Positions 1-9,867 of a stretch of DNA of 64,000 bases are shown here, in pieces. The stretch is from assembly GCF_002979975.1 (NCBI RefSeq), contig NZ_PCQD01000005.1, forward strand, positions 130,071 through 194,070, given 5' to 3'. A program made the translations under genes and the position numbers. Positions within the stretch are counted from its first letter, which is position 1, and each line of letters begins with the position of its first letter. Source of the stretch: Pseudomonas sp. MYb185 (GTDB taxonomy: Bacteria > Pseudomonadota > Gammaproteobacteria > Pseudomonadales > Pseudomonadaceae). The notes under the pieces were generated by a model. It saw only the letters and a list, made by a program, of their open reading frames with translations, searched no databases and had not been told where the DNA came from.

Positions 1-97
1 CTACCGGTGGGCGGCGGTTGGGTTGTTTTGGGACGAGGGGGGGGCTTTGCTGAGACCTGATTTATTCCCCTGGGGCAGGGACGTGTCTTGGAGGTAC

Positions 98-886
98 CTA
101 CGGCAGCCGAAAGAACTCCCGCGCCGTGGCCGTGGTATGTGCCGCCAACTGTTCCAGGCTTTCCCCGCGACATTGAGCAACCATGCTCGCCACTTCCGGC
201 AGCCAGACCGGTTCGTTGCGGCGGTTCTTCGGCTTCGGTGACAGGGTGCGCGGCAGCAGCCAGGGGGCGTCGGTTTCCAGCATCAGGCGACCGGTGGGAA
301 TATCCCTGACCAGCGACTGCAGGTGGGTACCACGACGTTCGTCGCAGATCCAGCCGGTAATGCCGATGTGCAGATCCAGATCGAGGTAGCCGTACAGGGC
401 CTGCTGGTCGGCGGTAAAGCAATGCACCACCGCGGCCTGCAGCCGGTCGCGGAAGTCGCGCAGGATACCCACCAGGGTGTCGCTGGCTTCGCGTTCATGC
501 AGGAATACCGGCAAGCCCAGCTCCACAGCCAGCTCCAGTTGCTCTTCGAGCGCCTTGATCTGTTGTGGGCGGGGAGAGAAATCCCGGTTGTAGTCCAGCC
601 CGCATTCACCGATGGCCCGCACAGAATCCGCACCGGCCAGCAGGCGCAGGTCGGCCGCCTGGGCATGGTTCCAGTGGCGTGCTTCGTGGGGGTGGACACC
701 GGCGGTACAGAAAAGGCGGAGCGGGTTTTCAGCGCACTGGGCCTGGATGGCGGTGCAGCTGTCAACCGAGGTGGCGGTCAGTATCATCTGACTGATACCG
801 GCCGCCCAGGCTCGTTCGAGAACGGCTTCACGGTCCTTGTCAAAGGCGGCGTCAAGCAGGTTGACGCCGATATCGACCCATTCCAT
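98..886 (-). CDS. tatD: TatD family metal-dependent hydrolase
   Basis: Putative Mg-dependent 3'-5' DNase/hydrolase of the TatD TIM-barrel family, 262 aa, cytoplasmic. The family's metal and active-site motifs are visible in order: DIGVNL at the N terminus, [26 protein letters not shown] and ETDAPWL. The opening DIGVN rather than DxHxH is the form known from E. coli TatD itself, as opposed to YcfH/YjjV. It begins 14 bp after the stop of the DEAD-box helicase gene on the same strand, so the two are probably co-transcribed. Full length for the family; assignment to the family is secure, the physiological substrate is not. Confidence 0.93.
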   Translation of the reverse strand: MEWVDIGVNLLDAAFDKDREAVLERAWAAGISQMILTATSVDSCTAIQAQCAENPLRLFCTAGVHPHEARHWNHAQAADLRLLAGADSVRAIGECGLDYNRDFSPRPQQIKALEEQLELAVELGLPVFLHEREASDTLVGILRDFRDRLQAAVVHCFTADQQALYGYLDLDLHIGITGWICDERRGTHLQSLVRDIPTGRLMLETDAPWLLPRTLSPKPKNRRNEPVWLPEVASMVAQCRGESLEQLAAHTTATAREFFRLP

Positions 887-900
887 GAGGAGCCCCTCGC

Positions 901-2607
901 TCAGCTGCGCCGTGGCGGCTTGGCTGAGCGGGGTTTGCCGGCAAAGTCCTTGCGCGGCGGACGGGGACTGCGGGGACGCTCGGTTTCACCGGGCGGCAGC
1001 GGCCAGGCACGGATCTGCAGGGCCACGCCGTTGATCTCGATGCCGGCCAGCTTGGCCAGCGTCGCTTCGTCCAGCGGCGGCAGATAGACACCGGTATGCT
1101 CGGTGAACATCTTGATGTGCCCGATCTGCTGACGCTGTACGCGACCATGCTTGACCAGCGCATCGACCAGCGGCTTGGGCATCAGGCCATTGGACCGACC
1201 ACCTTGCACCTTGTAGCGCACCAGCCCACTGTCGCGGTCATCGCTGACTTCGCGGCGCGGTGGGGCGACGGGCAGGTCGACTACCGGCTCGACCAGGGTC
1301 TTGGCGCTGGGCAGGATGGCCAGCAGGCTGGCAGCCAGTTCCAGTGGGTCCATGTTGGTCAGTTGCAGCAGGTCGTCGACCAGTTGCTGATGCAGCGAGC
1401 CGGTGGATTCAGCAGCTTTCTGCAGGCGCGTACCCAGTTTGCTCAGGCGACCGTTGCGTACCGCGTCGGCGCTGGGCAGGGCTTGCTGTTCGATCTTCTG
1501 GCCGGTGGCCTTTTCCAGCACGTGCAGCATGCGCCGCTCGCGTGGAGTGACGAACAGGATCGCGGTGCCCGAGCGACCGGCACGACCGGTACGGCCGATG
1601 CGGTGCACATAGGACTCGCTGTCATGCGGCAGGTCGTAGTTGAGGACGTGGGAAATACGCTCGACATCCAGACCACGGGCGGCCACGTCGGTGGCGACGA
1701 CGATATCCAGCAGGCCGCGCTTGAGGCGGTCGACCACCTGCTCACGCAGTTGCTGGCTGAGGTCGCCGTTCAGCGCCGCAGCGGCGAAGCCACGGGCTTC
1801 CAGGCGCTCGGACAGCTCCAGGCTGGCGGTCTTGGTGCGCACGAACACGATCATCGCTTCCACCGGCTCGACTTCGAGCAGGCGGGTCATGGCATCCAGC
1901 TTGTGGTGGTTGGCCACTTCCCAGACTTTCTGGGTAATGGTATCCAGGCTGCTACTCTTGCCACTGTGCAGGCGGATTTCCTTCGGCTCGCGCATGTGCT
2001 TGCGGGCCACGGTACGTACACCGGCAGGCATGGTGGCGGAGAACAGCGCCTTCTGGGTTTGCTCCGGGACCTTTTCGAATACGGCGTCGAGGTCGTCGGC
2101 AAAGCCCATCTTGAGCATCTCATCGGCTTCGTCGAGCACCAGGAAACGCATGTTGTCGAACTTGATGCTGCCCCGACGCATATGGTCGGTCAGTCGTCCG
2201 GGGGTGGCCACGACGACATGTGCGCCGCGCTCCAGCGCCTTGAACTGAGGAGCGAAAGGGGAGCCGCCGTACAGCGCCAGCACGGAAAAGCCGGGCAGGA
2301 ACTGGGCATAACGCTGCAGCGCTTCGGCGACCTGCAGGGCCAGCTCACGGGTGGGGGTCAGGATCAGCGCCTGGGTGGCGCGCATGCTCACGTCGATGCT
2401 TGCCAGCAGCGGCAGCGCGAAAGCGGCGGTCTTGCCGGTGCCAGTCTGGGCCAACCCCAGCAGATCATCACCGGCCAACAGAGTCGGAATAGCCTCGGCC
2501 TGGATAGGAGAGGGTGTTTCATAGCCGAGGCTGTTCAGAGCCTCAAGGAGCGGTGCAGGCAAGCCGAGATCGGCAAACTGCGGTGCCGCCGGAGCGGTAT
2601 CGGACAT
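901..2607 (-). CDS. deaD: DEAD-box ATP-dependent RNA helicase, DeaD/CsdA type
   Basis: ATP-dependent RNA helicase of 568 aa acting in ribosome assembly and RNA decay in the cytoplasm. Motifs in order: Q-motif region near residue 20, AQTGTGKT (Walker A), PTRELA, DEAD, SAT, and [13 protein letters not shown] in the second RecA domain. After about residue 380 come a linker and a C-terminal DbpA-like RNA-binding domain, followed by a short basic Arg/Pro/Lys-rich tail, which separates DeaD from the shorter RhlB/RhlE proteins. An in-frame ATG exists at 2655, but MSDT... at 2607 is preferred because it starts just ahead of the helicase core and has an AAGG-type ribosome site upstream. Likely operon leader for tatD. 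Confidence 0.92.
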   Translation of the reverse strand: MSDTAPAAPQFADLGLPAPLLEALNSLGYETPSPIQAEAIPTLLAGDDLLGLAQTGTGKTAAFALPLLASIDVSMRATQALILTPTRELALQVAEALQRYAQFLPGFSVLALYGGSPFAPQFKALERGAHVVVATPGRLTDHMRRGSIKFDNMRFLVLDEADEMLKMGFADDLDAVFEKVPEQTQKALFSATMPAGVRTVARKHMREPKEIRLHSGKSSSLDTITQKVWEVANHHKLDAMTRLLEVEPVEAMIVFVRTKTASLELSERLEARGFAAAALNGDLSQQLREQVVDRLKRGLLDIVVATDVAARGLDVERISHVLNYDLPHDSESYVHRIGRTGRAGRSGTAILFVTPRERRMLHVLEKATGQKIEQQALPSADAVRNGRLSKLGTRLQKAAESTGSLHQQLVDDLLQLTNMDPLELAASLLAILPSAKTLVEPVVDLPVAPPRREVSDDRDSGLVRYKVQGGRSNGLMPKPLVDALVKHGRVQRQQIGHIKMFTEHTGVYLPPLDEATLAKLAGIEINGVALQIRAWPLPPGETERPRSPRPPRKDFAGKPRSAKPPRRS

Positions 2608-2737
2608 ACGGGAAGTAAACCTTGGGGGATTGAAGATCGCGTAGTATACGCTCATTCAGCGCAAATTGCCGCAAGGATTTTCATATCGTGCCGCAGTGGT
2701 TGCCGCACTCCAGATCAACGATGCAAGGAGAACGGAT

Positions 2738-3697
2738 ATGGGACGCCTGGTAAAGGGTACTTGGCATGACGAGTGGTATGACACCCGCTCCACCGGCGGT
2801 GCCTTCGTACGCGAAGACACCGGTTATCGCAACCGGATCGAGGAGGGTGGTCGCTTCACGCCGGACAGTGGCCGTTACCATCTGTACGTATCGCTGGCCT
2901 GCCCCTGGGCCCACCGTACGCTGGTGCTGCGCAAGCTCAAGGGCCTGGAACCGCACATCGATGTGACCGTGGTGCATCCGCACATGCTCGACAAGGGCTG
3001 GACCTATGACCCGGTCGAGCCGCTGTATGGCTTCGAGTTCCACTATCAGCTGTATACCCTGGCCAAGCCGGACTACAGCGGTCGGGTGACGGTGCCGGTG
3101 CTCTGGGACAAGCAGGAGAAGACCATCGTCAATAACGAGTCGGCGGAGATCGTGCGTATCTTCAACAGTGCCTTCAACGGCCTGACCGGTAATACCGATG
3201 ACTATTATCCCGAGGCGTTGCGCGGGGAAATCGATCGGCTGAACAAGCGTATCTACGACGAGGTGAACAACGGCGTGTACAAGGCCGGTTTCGCCACTGC
3301 CCAGGACGTCTATGAACAGGAATGTGCGACGTTGTTCGCTGCGCTGGATTGGCTGGATGAGCTACTCGGTGAGCGTCGCTATCTGGCTGGCGAGCGCATC
3401 ACCGAGGCGGACTGGCGGCTGTTTACCACGTTGGTGCGTTTTGATCCGGTCTACCACGGCCATTTCAAATGCAATATCCGGCGCATCCAGGATTATCCGC
3501 ACCTGTCCGGCTATCTGCGCGAGCTGTATCAGTGGCCCGGTGTGGCGGAGACGGTCGACTTTCACCACATCAAGCAGCATTACTACTACAGTCACGAGAC
3601 CATCAACCCGACGCGGGTCGTGCCCCTGGGCGAGGGGCAGGATCTGACGTTGCCACATGGGCGTGGGGTGCGGCCAGCGGAGTGGCTTGGGTTGTAG
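2738..3697 (+). CDS. yqjG: glutathionyl-hydroquinone reductase (Xi-class GST)
   Basis: Cytoplasmic glutathione S-transferase of the Xi class, 319 aa, which reduces glutathionyl-hydroquinones to hydroquinones. The N-terminal thioredoxin fold carries the catalytic Cys in ACPWAHRT, and the segment NNESAEIVRIFN binds glutathione. The C-terminal helical domain has RFDPVYHGHFKCN and the family-typical HYYYSH near the end. Start chosen at the ATG preceded by AAGGAG (2725-2730) at ideal spacing; a longer in-frame opening from 2666 has no such site. Monocistronic; transcribed divergently from deaD and convergently towards greB. Confidence 0.93.
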   Translation: MGRLVKGTWHDEWYDTRSTGGAFVREDTGYRNRIEEGGRFTPDSGRYHLYVSLACPWAHRTLVLRKLKGLEPHIDVTVVHPHMLDKGWTYDPVEPLYGFEFHYQLYTLAKPDYSGRVTVPVLWDKQEKTIVNNESAEIVRIFNSAFNGLTGNTDDYYPEALRGEIDRLNKRIYDEVNNGVYKAGFATAQDVYEQECATLFAALDWLDELLGERRYLAGERITEADWRLFTTLVRFDPVYHGHFKCNIRRIQDYPHLSGYLRELYQWPGVAETVDFHHIKQHYYYSHETINPTRVVPLGEGQDLTLPHGRGVRPAEWLGL

Positions 3698-3736
3698 GTT
3701 CTGGTTTCTGGCCGGATCTGTTGGTGTTCTGTGCAT

Positions 3737-3849
3737 GGCCTGGGGTAAGGGACAGGTCATGCCGACACGCTGCAAGTACATCCCTGTAAGCTCGTTGATG
3801 ACATCCCTGTCATCAAACGGTCGGCCTGACCTGTCCCTTACCCCAGGCC
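3737..3849. repeat. 113-bp palindromic element (MITE-like)
   Basis: The outer 29 bp at 3737-3765 and 3821-3849 are inverted copies with one mismatch, beginning GGCCTGGGGTAAGGGACAGG. The interior holds two smaller hairpins with the same loop TCCC: TACA/TGTA and TGATGACA/TGTCATCA. It lies between two convergent genes and carries no ORF. It could fold as one large stem in either transcript and serve as a terminator. The outer ends resemble sequences mobilised by IS200-like REP-associated transposases, but none is encoded nearby. Confidence 0.7.
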
Positions 3850-3900
3850 GGAGACAATGGTGCTGCTGATGAACAAGCCTTACTGTTCCAGGGGAGTGCG

Positions 3901-4395
3901 TCAGTACTGGATATCGACTACCCAATACAGCCGCTCACCCGCCGGCGCCTGCACCAGCACCTCGTCATCCACCCGCTTGCCCAGCAGTGCGCGGGCCAGG
4001 GGGCTGTCGATGCTGATGTGCTGTTGCTTGGGGTCGATCTCGTCGGGGCCGACGATGCGGACCTTCAGTGGTTGGCCGTCTTCGTCCTCCAGTACGACCC
4101 GGGCGCTGAAGAAGATCTTTTCGGGGTCGCTGGGCGGCTGGTCGATGACTTTGAGGTTTTCCAGCCGCTTGCGTAGAAAGCGCACGCGGCTGTCGATCTG
4201 GCGCAGCATCTTCTTGCCATAGGTGTACTCGGCATTCTCCGAGCGGTCGCCCTGGGCGGCAGCTTCGCTGACCGCGCGGGTGACTTCCGGGCGTTGCACA
4301 TTCCATAGCTGGTGCAGTTCATCGCGCAGGCGTTGTGCGCCCTCGGCGGTGATCAGTGGCGTGCCGGCAGTACGGGGCGGGCGATAGCGGCTCAT
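3901..4395 (-). CDS. greB: transcription elongation factor GreB
   Basis: 164-aa Gre factor that stimulates transcript cleavage by backtracked RNA polymerase. The N-terminal coiled coil (about residues 15-85) contains GAQRLRDEL, the acidic tip [14 protein letters not shown] and the basic patch [19 protein letters not shown] that distinguishes GreB from GreA. The C-terminal FKBP-like domain ends in YWVVDIQY. Start taken at MSRYRPPR because the open frame upstream lies inside the permease gene. The start is 2 bp beyond the permease stop, implying an operon permease-greB, a Pseudomonas arrangement. Confidence 0.95.
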   Translation of the reverse strand: MSRYRPPRTAGTPLITAEGAQRLRDELHQLWNVQRPEVTRAVSEAAAQGDRSENAEYTYGKKMLRQIDSRVRFLRKRLENLKVIDQPPSDPEKIFFSARVVLEDEDGQPLKVRIVGPDEIDPKQQHISIDSPLARALLGKRVDDEVLVQAPAGERLYWVVDIQY

Positions 4396-4397
4396 GT

Positions 4398-6899
4398 TCA
4401 GGCTCCCCGGTTGATCAGTTTCATCGGGCTCTGGTTGACCACGGCACGAGTGCCCAGGGCACCGGCGAAGCCGATCAGCAGGGCACCGGCCAGTGGCACC
4501 AGCAGCCACAGCAGGAAGTGGGGTTGCCAGGGCAGATCCAGGGCAAAACGATACAGCAGCCAGGTAACCAGTTCGGCGGCGACGATTGCCAGCAGGCCGG
4601 CGAGGGCGCCCAGCAGACTGAACTCCAGCCGGTTGGCCTGGCGCAGCAGCTGGCGTCGGGCGCCCAGGGTGCGTAGCAGTGCGCCTTCGTACAGGCGGGT
4701 ATCCAGGGTCGATTGCAATGAGGCGAACAGCACGGTGAAGCCGGCCAGCAGTACGAATATCAGCACGTACTCCACGGCCAGGGTGACCTGGTCGAGGATG
4801 TCGCGCAGTTGCTGCAATATGGCTTCGACCTCGAGCAGCGTCATCGCCGGGAAGGTCCGGGTCAGTTCGCGCAGGCCGTCGCGCTGGTCGGCGGGCAGGT
4901 GGAAGCTGGTCAGCAGGGTGCTGGGCTGGCCTGCCAGTGCGCCGGGGGAGAACACCATATAGAAGTTGGGGGTGAAGTTATCCCAGTTGACTTCGCGGAT
5001 GCTGCTGACCTCGGCCTCCACTGTGGCACCGCCGATGACGAAGCTGAGCTGGTCGCCGAGCGCCACGCCGAGGCTGTCGGCCAGTTCCGCCTCGACCGAT
5101 ACGTGATGGCCATCGCCGGGTGGCAACTGGTCCCACCACTGGCCTTCCCGCAGCAGGTTGTCGGGCGCCAGTTCGGCGGCCCAGGTCAGGCTGAGATCAC
5201 GGTTGATGGCGCGTTCGCCGGGGCTGTCCTTGGTGACCTGCTCGCGTACCGGCTCACCGTTGATCGCCGTCAGCCGGCCTGGGGTGACCGGATACAGTGG
5301 TGCACTGCGGGCACCGATATCATCCAGGGCCTGGCGGAATGCCGGTTCCTCGTCGGGCAGAATATTCAGCGCGAAGTGGTTGGGTGCATCGTCCGGCAGC
5401 TGTGTCTGCCAGGTCTCCAGCAGTTCGGTACGCAGGATGAAGATCACCACCATCGACATCAGGATCAGGCCGAAGGCCAGGATCTGGCCAGCGGCTGCGG
5501 CGGGTTGCTTGAGCAACTGGCCACTGCCCAGGCGCCAGGCCAGTCCGGCATTGCGCAGGCGTTTGCTGCTGGCGCGCAGCAGCAGCCAGGCCAGGGAGCC
5601 GAGCAGCAGTGCGGCAATGGCGCCGCCGAAGATCACCGCCAGGGTCATCGGCAGGTTGCCGGTGAATTGCCACATCAGCAGGCTCAGGCCGGACAGCGCC
5701 AGACCGTAGATCAGCCAGGCGCTGCCGGGTAGCGGAGTCAGCTCGCGGCGCAGTACCCGCAATGGCGAGACCCGGCCCAGGCGCAGCAGGGGCGGCAGGG
5801 CGAAGCCCAGCAGGCCAACCATGCCGGTGGCGGAGCCGACCAACAGCGGCTTGAGCCCGGCATTGGGCAGGTCCGGTGGCAGCAGTTCGCGCAGCAGATG
5901 AATCAGACCCCATTGCATCAACCAGCCGGCGAACAGGCCGAGCAGGGTGGCGATGATGCCCAGCCCCAGCAACTGGATGAGGAACAGGCGTAGGGTGCGT
6001 CGGCGGCTGGCGCCGAGACAGCGCAGGAGGGCGCTGGTGTCGTAGTGGCGGCTGGCAAAACGGCTGGCCGACAGCGCCACTGCCACGCCGGCCAGCACCA
6101 CCGCGGCGATGCTGGCCAGACCGAGGAACTGGTTGGCGCGCTGCAGGGCGCTGCCAATCTGGCGGTTGTCATCGGCTACCGAGGTTAGGCGCTGATGGCT
6201 TTCCAGGCGTGGCTCCAGCCATTGACGATAGCGTTGCAGGTCCGCTTCGCTGCCGCTGAGCAGCAGTCGATAGCGTACCCGGCTACCGGGCTGCACGACA
6301 CGGGTGGCGGGCAGGTCGTCCAGGTTCATCAGCACCCGGGGAGTGAGACTGTAGAAGTCCCCGGCGCGATCCGGCTCATGGGTCAGCAGTGCGGCGATCC
6401 GAAGCTGTGCATAGCCGATCTCCAGGGCATCGCCGACCTGCAGTTCCAGCACATTGAGCAGGCGCGGCTCGATCCAGACGCTGCCGGCATCGGGAATGCC
6501 GGTGGCGACCTGCTCGGTGCCGAACGGCTGCTGGCTGGTGCGTACTTCACCGCGCAGCGGATAGCCGGGGCCGACGGCCTTGATGCTGGATAACTGCATC
6601 TCGGCTTCACTTGAAGTGACGCTGGAAAAATCAACCAGATCAGTATGTTGCAGGTTGTTGTTGAGAGCTTCCTGAAGAAATTCCTGCGGTAGCGGCTCGC
6701 GTGATGAGATGCGCATGTCGGCCCCGAGGAACTCGGCGGCGCGGGTCGCCATGCCTCGTTGCAGGCGATCGGTGAAGAAGCTGATGGCGGTACTGACCAA
6801 GACGGCGATCAGCAGCGCCAGCAGCATCACCCGCAATTCGCCGGCACGCCATTCGCGCAGCAGCAGGCGCGAGGCCAGGGGCAGGTCGCGTCCGATCAT
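4398..6899 (-). CDS. ABC transporter permease, FtsX family (YbbP-like)
   Basis: 833-aa inner-membrane protein with the duplicated FtsX architecture: one N-terminal transmembrane helix (residues about 20-40), a large periplasmic domain, three helices around 255-390, two further helices near 400-450, a second periplasmic domain, and three C-terminal helices from about 695. The repeated cytoplasmic motif [24 protein letters not shown] marks the coupling segments. With the adjacent ATPase it forms a YbbAP-type MacB/LolCDE-family transporter, probably handling envelope lipid or lipoprotein-like substrates. Its start overlaps the ATPase stop by 4 bp. Confidence 0.9.
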   Translation of the reverse strand: MIGRDLPLASRLLLREWRAGELRVMLLALLIAVLVSTAISFFTDRLQRGMATRAAEFLGADMRISSREPLPQEFLQEALNNNLQHTDLVDFSSVTSSEAEMQLSSIKAVGPGYPLRGEVRTSQQPFGTEQVATGIPDAGSVWIEPRLLNVLELQVGDALEIGYAQLRIAALLTHEPDRAGDFYSLTPRVLMNLDDLPATRVVQPGSRVRYRLLLSGSEADLQRYRQWLEPRLESHQRLTSVADDNRQIGSALQRANQFLGLASIAAVVLAGVAVALSASRFASRHYDTSALLRCLGASRRRTLRLFLIQLLGLGIIATLLGLFAGWLMQWGLIHLLRELLPPDLPNAGLKPLLVGSATGMVGLLGFALPPLLRLGRVSPLRVLRRELTPLPGSAWLIYGLALSGLSLLMWQFTGNLPMTLAVIFGGAIAALLLGSLAWLLLRASSKRLRNAGLAWRLGSGQLLKQPAAAAGQILAFGLILMSMVVIFILRTELLETWQTQLPDDAPNHFALNILPDEEPAFRQALDDIGARSAPLYPVTPGRLTAINGEPVREQVTKDSPGERAINRDLSLTWAAELAPDNLLREGQWWDQLPPGDGHHVSVEAELADSLGVALGDQLSFVIGGATVEAEVSSIREVNWDNFTPNFYMVFSPGALAGQPSTLLTSFHLPADQRDGLRELTRTFPAMTLLEVEAILQQLRDILDQVTLAVEYVLIFVLLAGFTVLFASLQSTLDTRLYEGALLRTLGARRQLLRQANRLEFSLLGALAGLLAIVAAELVTWLLYRFALDLPWQPHFLLWLLVPLAGALLIGFAGALGTRAVVNQSPMKLINRGA

Positions 6900-7576
6900 G
6901 GCTGGTCTTCCTTGAGGCGGCCGGCTTCCAGATGCAGGGCCGCGGCACAGCGCGCGGCCAGGCGTTCGTCATGGGTGACCATGATCAGGGTGGTGCCCTG
7001 TTCGCGGTTGAGCTCGAACAGCAGGTCGGTGATATGCGCCCCGGTTACCGCGTCCAGGTTGCCGGTGGGCTCGTCGGCGAACAGGATGGCCGGTTCGCTG
7101 GCGAAGGCGCGGGCAATCGCCACGCGTTGCTGTTCGCCGCCGGACAGTTGCCGTGGGTAGTGGCTGAGACGGTGGCCCAGGCCGACACGTTCAAGCAATT
7201 GCCGTGCACGTGCCGAGGCATCCCGGCGACCTTCCAGTTCCAGCGGCAGCATGACGTTTTCCAGGGCGTTGAGGCTGTCCAGCAACTGGAAGGACTGGAA
7301 TACGAAACCCACCTGTTCGGCGCGCAGGGCGGCGCGCTGGTCCTCATCGAGGCTGGCGAGCGACTGCCCGGCCAGAATGACCTCGCCACTGCTCGGCAGA
7401 TCGAGCCCGGCGAGCAGGCTGAGCAGGGTGGACTTGCCCGAGCCGGAAGCGCCGACGATGGCCACGCTGCCGCCAGCGGCGATGCGCAGGCTGACATCAT
7501 CGAGGATGGTCAGCTTCGCTTCCGGGGCATCGACGACTTTGCTAAGGTGGCGGGCAATGATAACGCTGTCTGACAT
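6896..7576 (-). CDS. ABC transporter ATP-binding protein (YbbA/LolD-like)
   Basis: 226-aa nucleotide-binding subunit partnering the FtsX-type permease. Walker A GASGSGKST, Q-loop FVFQSFQLL, signature LSGGEQQR, Walker B ILFADEPTGNLD and the H-loop MVTHD are all intact. The sequence is of the LolD/MacB ATPase class. Start set at MSDSVI, preceded by an AAGG site; a longer frame running across the tesA start was rejected. The gene is transcribed away from tesA, 14 bp apart, so the two promoters must lie within each other's coding starts or the shared short gap. Confidence 0.93.
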   Translation of the reverse strand: MSDSVIIARHLSKVVDAPEAKLTILDDVSLRIAAGGSVAIVGASGSGKSTLLSLLAGLDLPSSGEVILAGQSLASLDEDQRAALRAEQVGFVFQSFQLLDSLNALENVMLPLELEGRRDASARARQLLERVGLGHRLSHYPRQLSGGEQQRVAIARAFASEPAILFADEPTGNLDAVTGAHITDLLFELNREQGTTLIMVTHDERLAARCAAALHLEAGRLKEDQP

Positions 7577-7590
7577 GGGTATCGGCCTTG

Positions 7591-8208
7591 ATGAATGTCT
7601 GGAAAAAATGCGCTGCCGGGCTGTTCTGTTGTGTGCTGGCATTGCCGGCCCTGGCACAGAATGTTCTGCTGGTCGGCGATAGTATCAGCGCCGCCTTCGG
7701 TCTGGAAATCGAGCAGGGCTGGGTAAAGCTGCTGGAACAGCGTCTGGCCGAGAACAATCAGCCCTACTCGGTGGTCAACGCCTCGGTCAGTGGCGATACC
7801 ACCGCAGGCGGCCTGGCCAGGCTGCCCGCGCTGCTGGAGCAGGTCGAGCCGGAGCTGGTGGTGATCGAGCTGGGTGGTAACGACGGGCTGCGAGCGCTGC
7901 CGGTGGGCAATATGCAACAGAATCTTTCCGCCATGGTTCGGCTGAGCCGGGAGGCCGGCGCCGATGTGATTCTGCTGGGTATGCGCATTCCGCCGAATTA
8001 TGGCCCACGCTACTCCGATGCCTTCGAACAGGCCTTTGTCACTGTGGCCGAGGAGCATGATGTGCCACTGGTACCCTTTCTGCTGGAGGGCATAGGCGGG
8101 GTGGAAGGCAAGATGCAGAGCGATGGCGTGCATCCAACCGCTGCAGCCCAGACGCTTTTGCTGGATAATGCCTGGCCGGCCATCAGCCAGTGGCTGAAGT
8201 CACGGTGA
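7591..8208 (+). CDS. tesA: multifunctional acyl-CoA thioesterase/arylesterase/lysophospholipase TesA
   Basis: 205-aa SGNH/GDSL hydrolase, exported to the periplasm by a signal peptide (MNVWKK... ending ALPALA). Family blocks are present: GDSIS with the nucleophile Ser, the oxyanion Gly in SGDTTAGG, GGND, and DGVHP with the catalytic Asp and His. It hydrolyses acyl-CoA, aryl esters and lysophospholipids in relatives. It sits head to head with the ABC ATPase gene, the common ybbA-tesA neighbourhood. ATG at 7591 is preferred over the TTG three bases earlier. Confidence 0.94.
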   Translation: MNVWKKCAAGLFCCVLALPALAQNVLLVGDSISAAFGLEIEQGWVKLLEQRLAENNQPYSVVNASVSGDTTAGGLARLPALLEQVEPELVVIELGGNDGLRALPVGNMQQNLSAMVRLSREAGADVILLGMRIPPNYGPRYSDAFEQAFVTVAEEHDVPLVPFLLEGIGGVEGKMQSDGVHPTAAAQTLLLDNAWPAISQWLKSR

Positions 8209-8238
8209 TGGCGTTGATTCAGTGTGAGGAGCAGGTTG

Positions 8239-8568
8239 GTGACAGTGTCCTGGATGGCCAGACGATGGTGTGTAGTTGAGCAGGACGAGCAGCAAGACCT
8301 GTTCGTGGGAGATCCCTGGCATGTGCATCTGGTGGATATCAATTTGCGGTTGGATGCGCCGCTGGAGCGTTCGTTGTGTGGTGATCTGCTGCCGTCGCGC
8401 CCGGTATACCGGGAATTGCAGCGCAAACTGTTGAAAAGCCTGTGCCCACAGTGTGTGGACATGGCGCAGACGCTGCGTGATGCCGGTCGGCGCCCGGCTG
8501 CCCGAAGGGGAACTGTGGCAGCGCCAATGGTTCAACAGTTTGATCTGTATGCGGCGGCCGGAGGGTGA
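8239..8568 (+). CDS. small conserved hypothetical protein, possible 3' frameshift
   Basis: Unrecognised cytoplasmic protein of 109 aa in this frame, located between tesA and an L,D-transpeptidase gene, where Pseudomonas genomes also keep a small hypothetical gene. The GTG at 8239 follows GAGGAG at a good distance; ATG at 8254 is an alternative. From about 8485 the frame turns poor in G/C third positions, while the +1 frame reads GARLPEGELWQRQW with normal codon use. The native protein may therefore have ended differently and this copy may be frameshifted. No catalytic motif is visible; a CPQC pair sits near residue 70. Confidence 0.5.
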   Translation: MTVSWMARRWCVVEQDEQQDLFVGDPWHVHLVDINLRLDAPLERSLCGDLLPSRPVYRELQRKLLKSLCPQCVDMAQTLRDAGRRPAARRGTVAAPMVQQFDLYAAAGG

Positions 8569-8572
8569 GGGC

Positions 8573-9508
8573 ATGAGGTTGCTTGGCGGGATGACGGCAG
8601 GTGCTCTGGGTCTGTGGCTGGCGGTCACGGCGACGGCTGCCGATTACCCGCTGGATTCGGCCGAGCAGCAACTGGTCGGTTCGCTATCCAGCGTACAGGC
8701 AGTCTACGAGGATACCTTTGCCGACCTGGGCGACCTCCATGGTTTCGGTTTTCTGGAAATGCAGGCGGCCAACCCCGGCGTGGACCCCTGGTTGCCCGGT
8801 GCCGGCACCACCATCCGCCTGCCCGGCCAGCACATCCTGCCCGACGCCCCGCGCAGCGGCATCGTGATCAATCTGCCGGAGTACCGGCTCTATCATTACC
8901 CGGATGATGGGGGCAGGGTCAGCACCTGGCCGGTGGGTATCGGCCGTGAGGGCTGGTCCTCGCCGATCGGCCAGACCCGGGTGGCGCGCAAGGAGGCCAA
9001 CCCGTCCTGGTACCCGCCGCAGTCGATCCGCGAGGAACATGCCGCAGCGGGAGATCCGCTGCCGGCGGTGGTGCCGCCGGGGCCGGACAATCCCATGGGG
9101 CCGTTCAAGATGAACCTGGCGATGAGCGGCTATGTGATCCACGGCACCAACAAGTCATTCGGTATCGGCATGCGGGTCAGCCACGGCTGCTTTCGCATGA
9201 ACAATCGGGATGTCACCGAATTGTTCCCGCAGGTGCCGGTGGGGACGTCGGTGACCATCGTCAATCAGCCCTACAAGCTCGGCGTACTGGACGGCAAGCT
9301 GTATCTGGAGGTGCATACGCCGCTGGATGAGCATGGTTTCCCCTCGTCGCTGGACAAGCTGGCGGCGATCCAGGAGCTGTTGCAGGCGCGCAGTGAACTG
9401 GTCAGTGGCTACCGACTGGATTGGCAGAAGATACGTGACATGGTATTCGCCGAAGAGGGCATTCCGGCGGTGATCGGCGAGCCATATAGCTCAACCGGAG
9501 CGTTCTGA
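8573..9508 (+). CDS. L,D-transpeptidase, YkuD/ErfK family
   Basis: Periplasmic cysteine transpeptidase of 311 aa with a signal peptide (MRLLGG...TATAA). A LysM-like peptidoglycan-binding segment lies at about residues 30-85, and the YkuD domain follows with IHGTNKSFGIGMRVSHGCFRM. The SHGC motif supplies the catalytic Cys and His. Relatives attach Lpp-type lipoproteins to peptidoglycan or form 3-3 crosslinks. The next gene, convergent, is oprI, whose product ends in the Lys needed for such attachment. The start has GGAGGGTGAGG directly upstream. Confidence 0.93.
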   Translation: MRLLGGMTAGALGLWLAVTATAADYPLDSAEQQLVGSLSSVQAVYEDTFADLGDLHGFGFLEMQAANPGVDPWLPGAGTTIRLPGQHILPDAPRSGIVINLPEYRLYHYPDDGGRVSTWPVGIGREGWSSPIGQTRVARKEANPSWYPPQSIREEHAAAGDPLPAVVPPGPDNPMGPFKMNLAMSGYVIHGTNKSFGIGMRVSHGCFRMNNRDVTELFPQVPVGTSVTIVNQPYKLGVLDGKLYLEVHTPLDEHGFPSSLDKLAAIQELLQARSELVSGYRLDWQKIRDMVFAEEGIPAVIGEPYSSTGAF

Positions 9509-9512
9509 AAAG

Positions 9513-9551
9513 CTGCGAAGGCGCCATGGCCGCAGCTGGGCGCCTTCGCAG
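9513..9551. terminator. bidirectional terminator shared by L,D-transpeptidase gene and oprI
   Basis: 13-bp perfect inverted repeat CTGCGAAGGCGCC / GGCGCCTTCGCAG with a 13-base loop between two convergent stop codons. On the minus strand it is followed by CTTTT, so it should end the abundant oprI message; the plus strand lacks a T run. Confidence 0.8.
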
Positions 9552-9566
9552 TGGTGCTGCCTGGTG

Positions 9567-9824
9567 TTACTTGCGACTGGCTCTTTCGAGCATGCGCAGC
9601 GCACGCTCGTTGGCTTCATCTGCAGTTTGCTGGGCGCGCTGTGCGGCAGCCAGGGCTTCTTCGGCCTTGCGGTTGGCCTCGTCAGCGGTGGACTGCGCAC
9701 GGGCCGCGGCATTCTCATTGGCGGACAGGCGGGTGCCAGTTTCTTCCTGATACTGGTTGCTGCTGCAACCCACAGCCAGCAGCGCGACCAGAGACAATGC
9801 CGAAAGTTTCAGTGCAGTATTCAT
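9567..9824 (-). CDS. oprI: major outer membrane lipoprotein OprI
   Basis: 85-aa Lpp homologue. Signal peptide with lipobox LAVGC (Cys20), then a heptad-repeat Ala-rich coiled coil that trimerises, ending in RASRK whose terminal Lys can be joined to peptidoglycan. Only slightly longer than the usual Pseudomonas OprI. The ATG at 9824 follows AAAGGGG at good spacing. A 264-bp inverted-repeat element begins 43 bp upstream of the start codon, so the native promoter is either in that short gap, inside the element or displaced beyond it. Confidence 0.96.
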   Translation of the reverse strand: MNTALKLSALSLVALLAVGCSSNQYQEETGTRLSANENAAARAQSTADEANRKAEEALAAAQRAQQTADEANERALRMLERASRK

Positions 9825-9867
9825 TTCGATACCCCTTTGTTGACGATAGTGTCGTTTTGCCGACATA

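Noticed and set aside
1..97. Possible gene end at the left edge
   Set aside because: A short open stretch to a TGA near 58-60 exists, but it is too short and Gly-rich to support a gene call.
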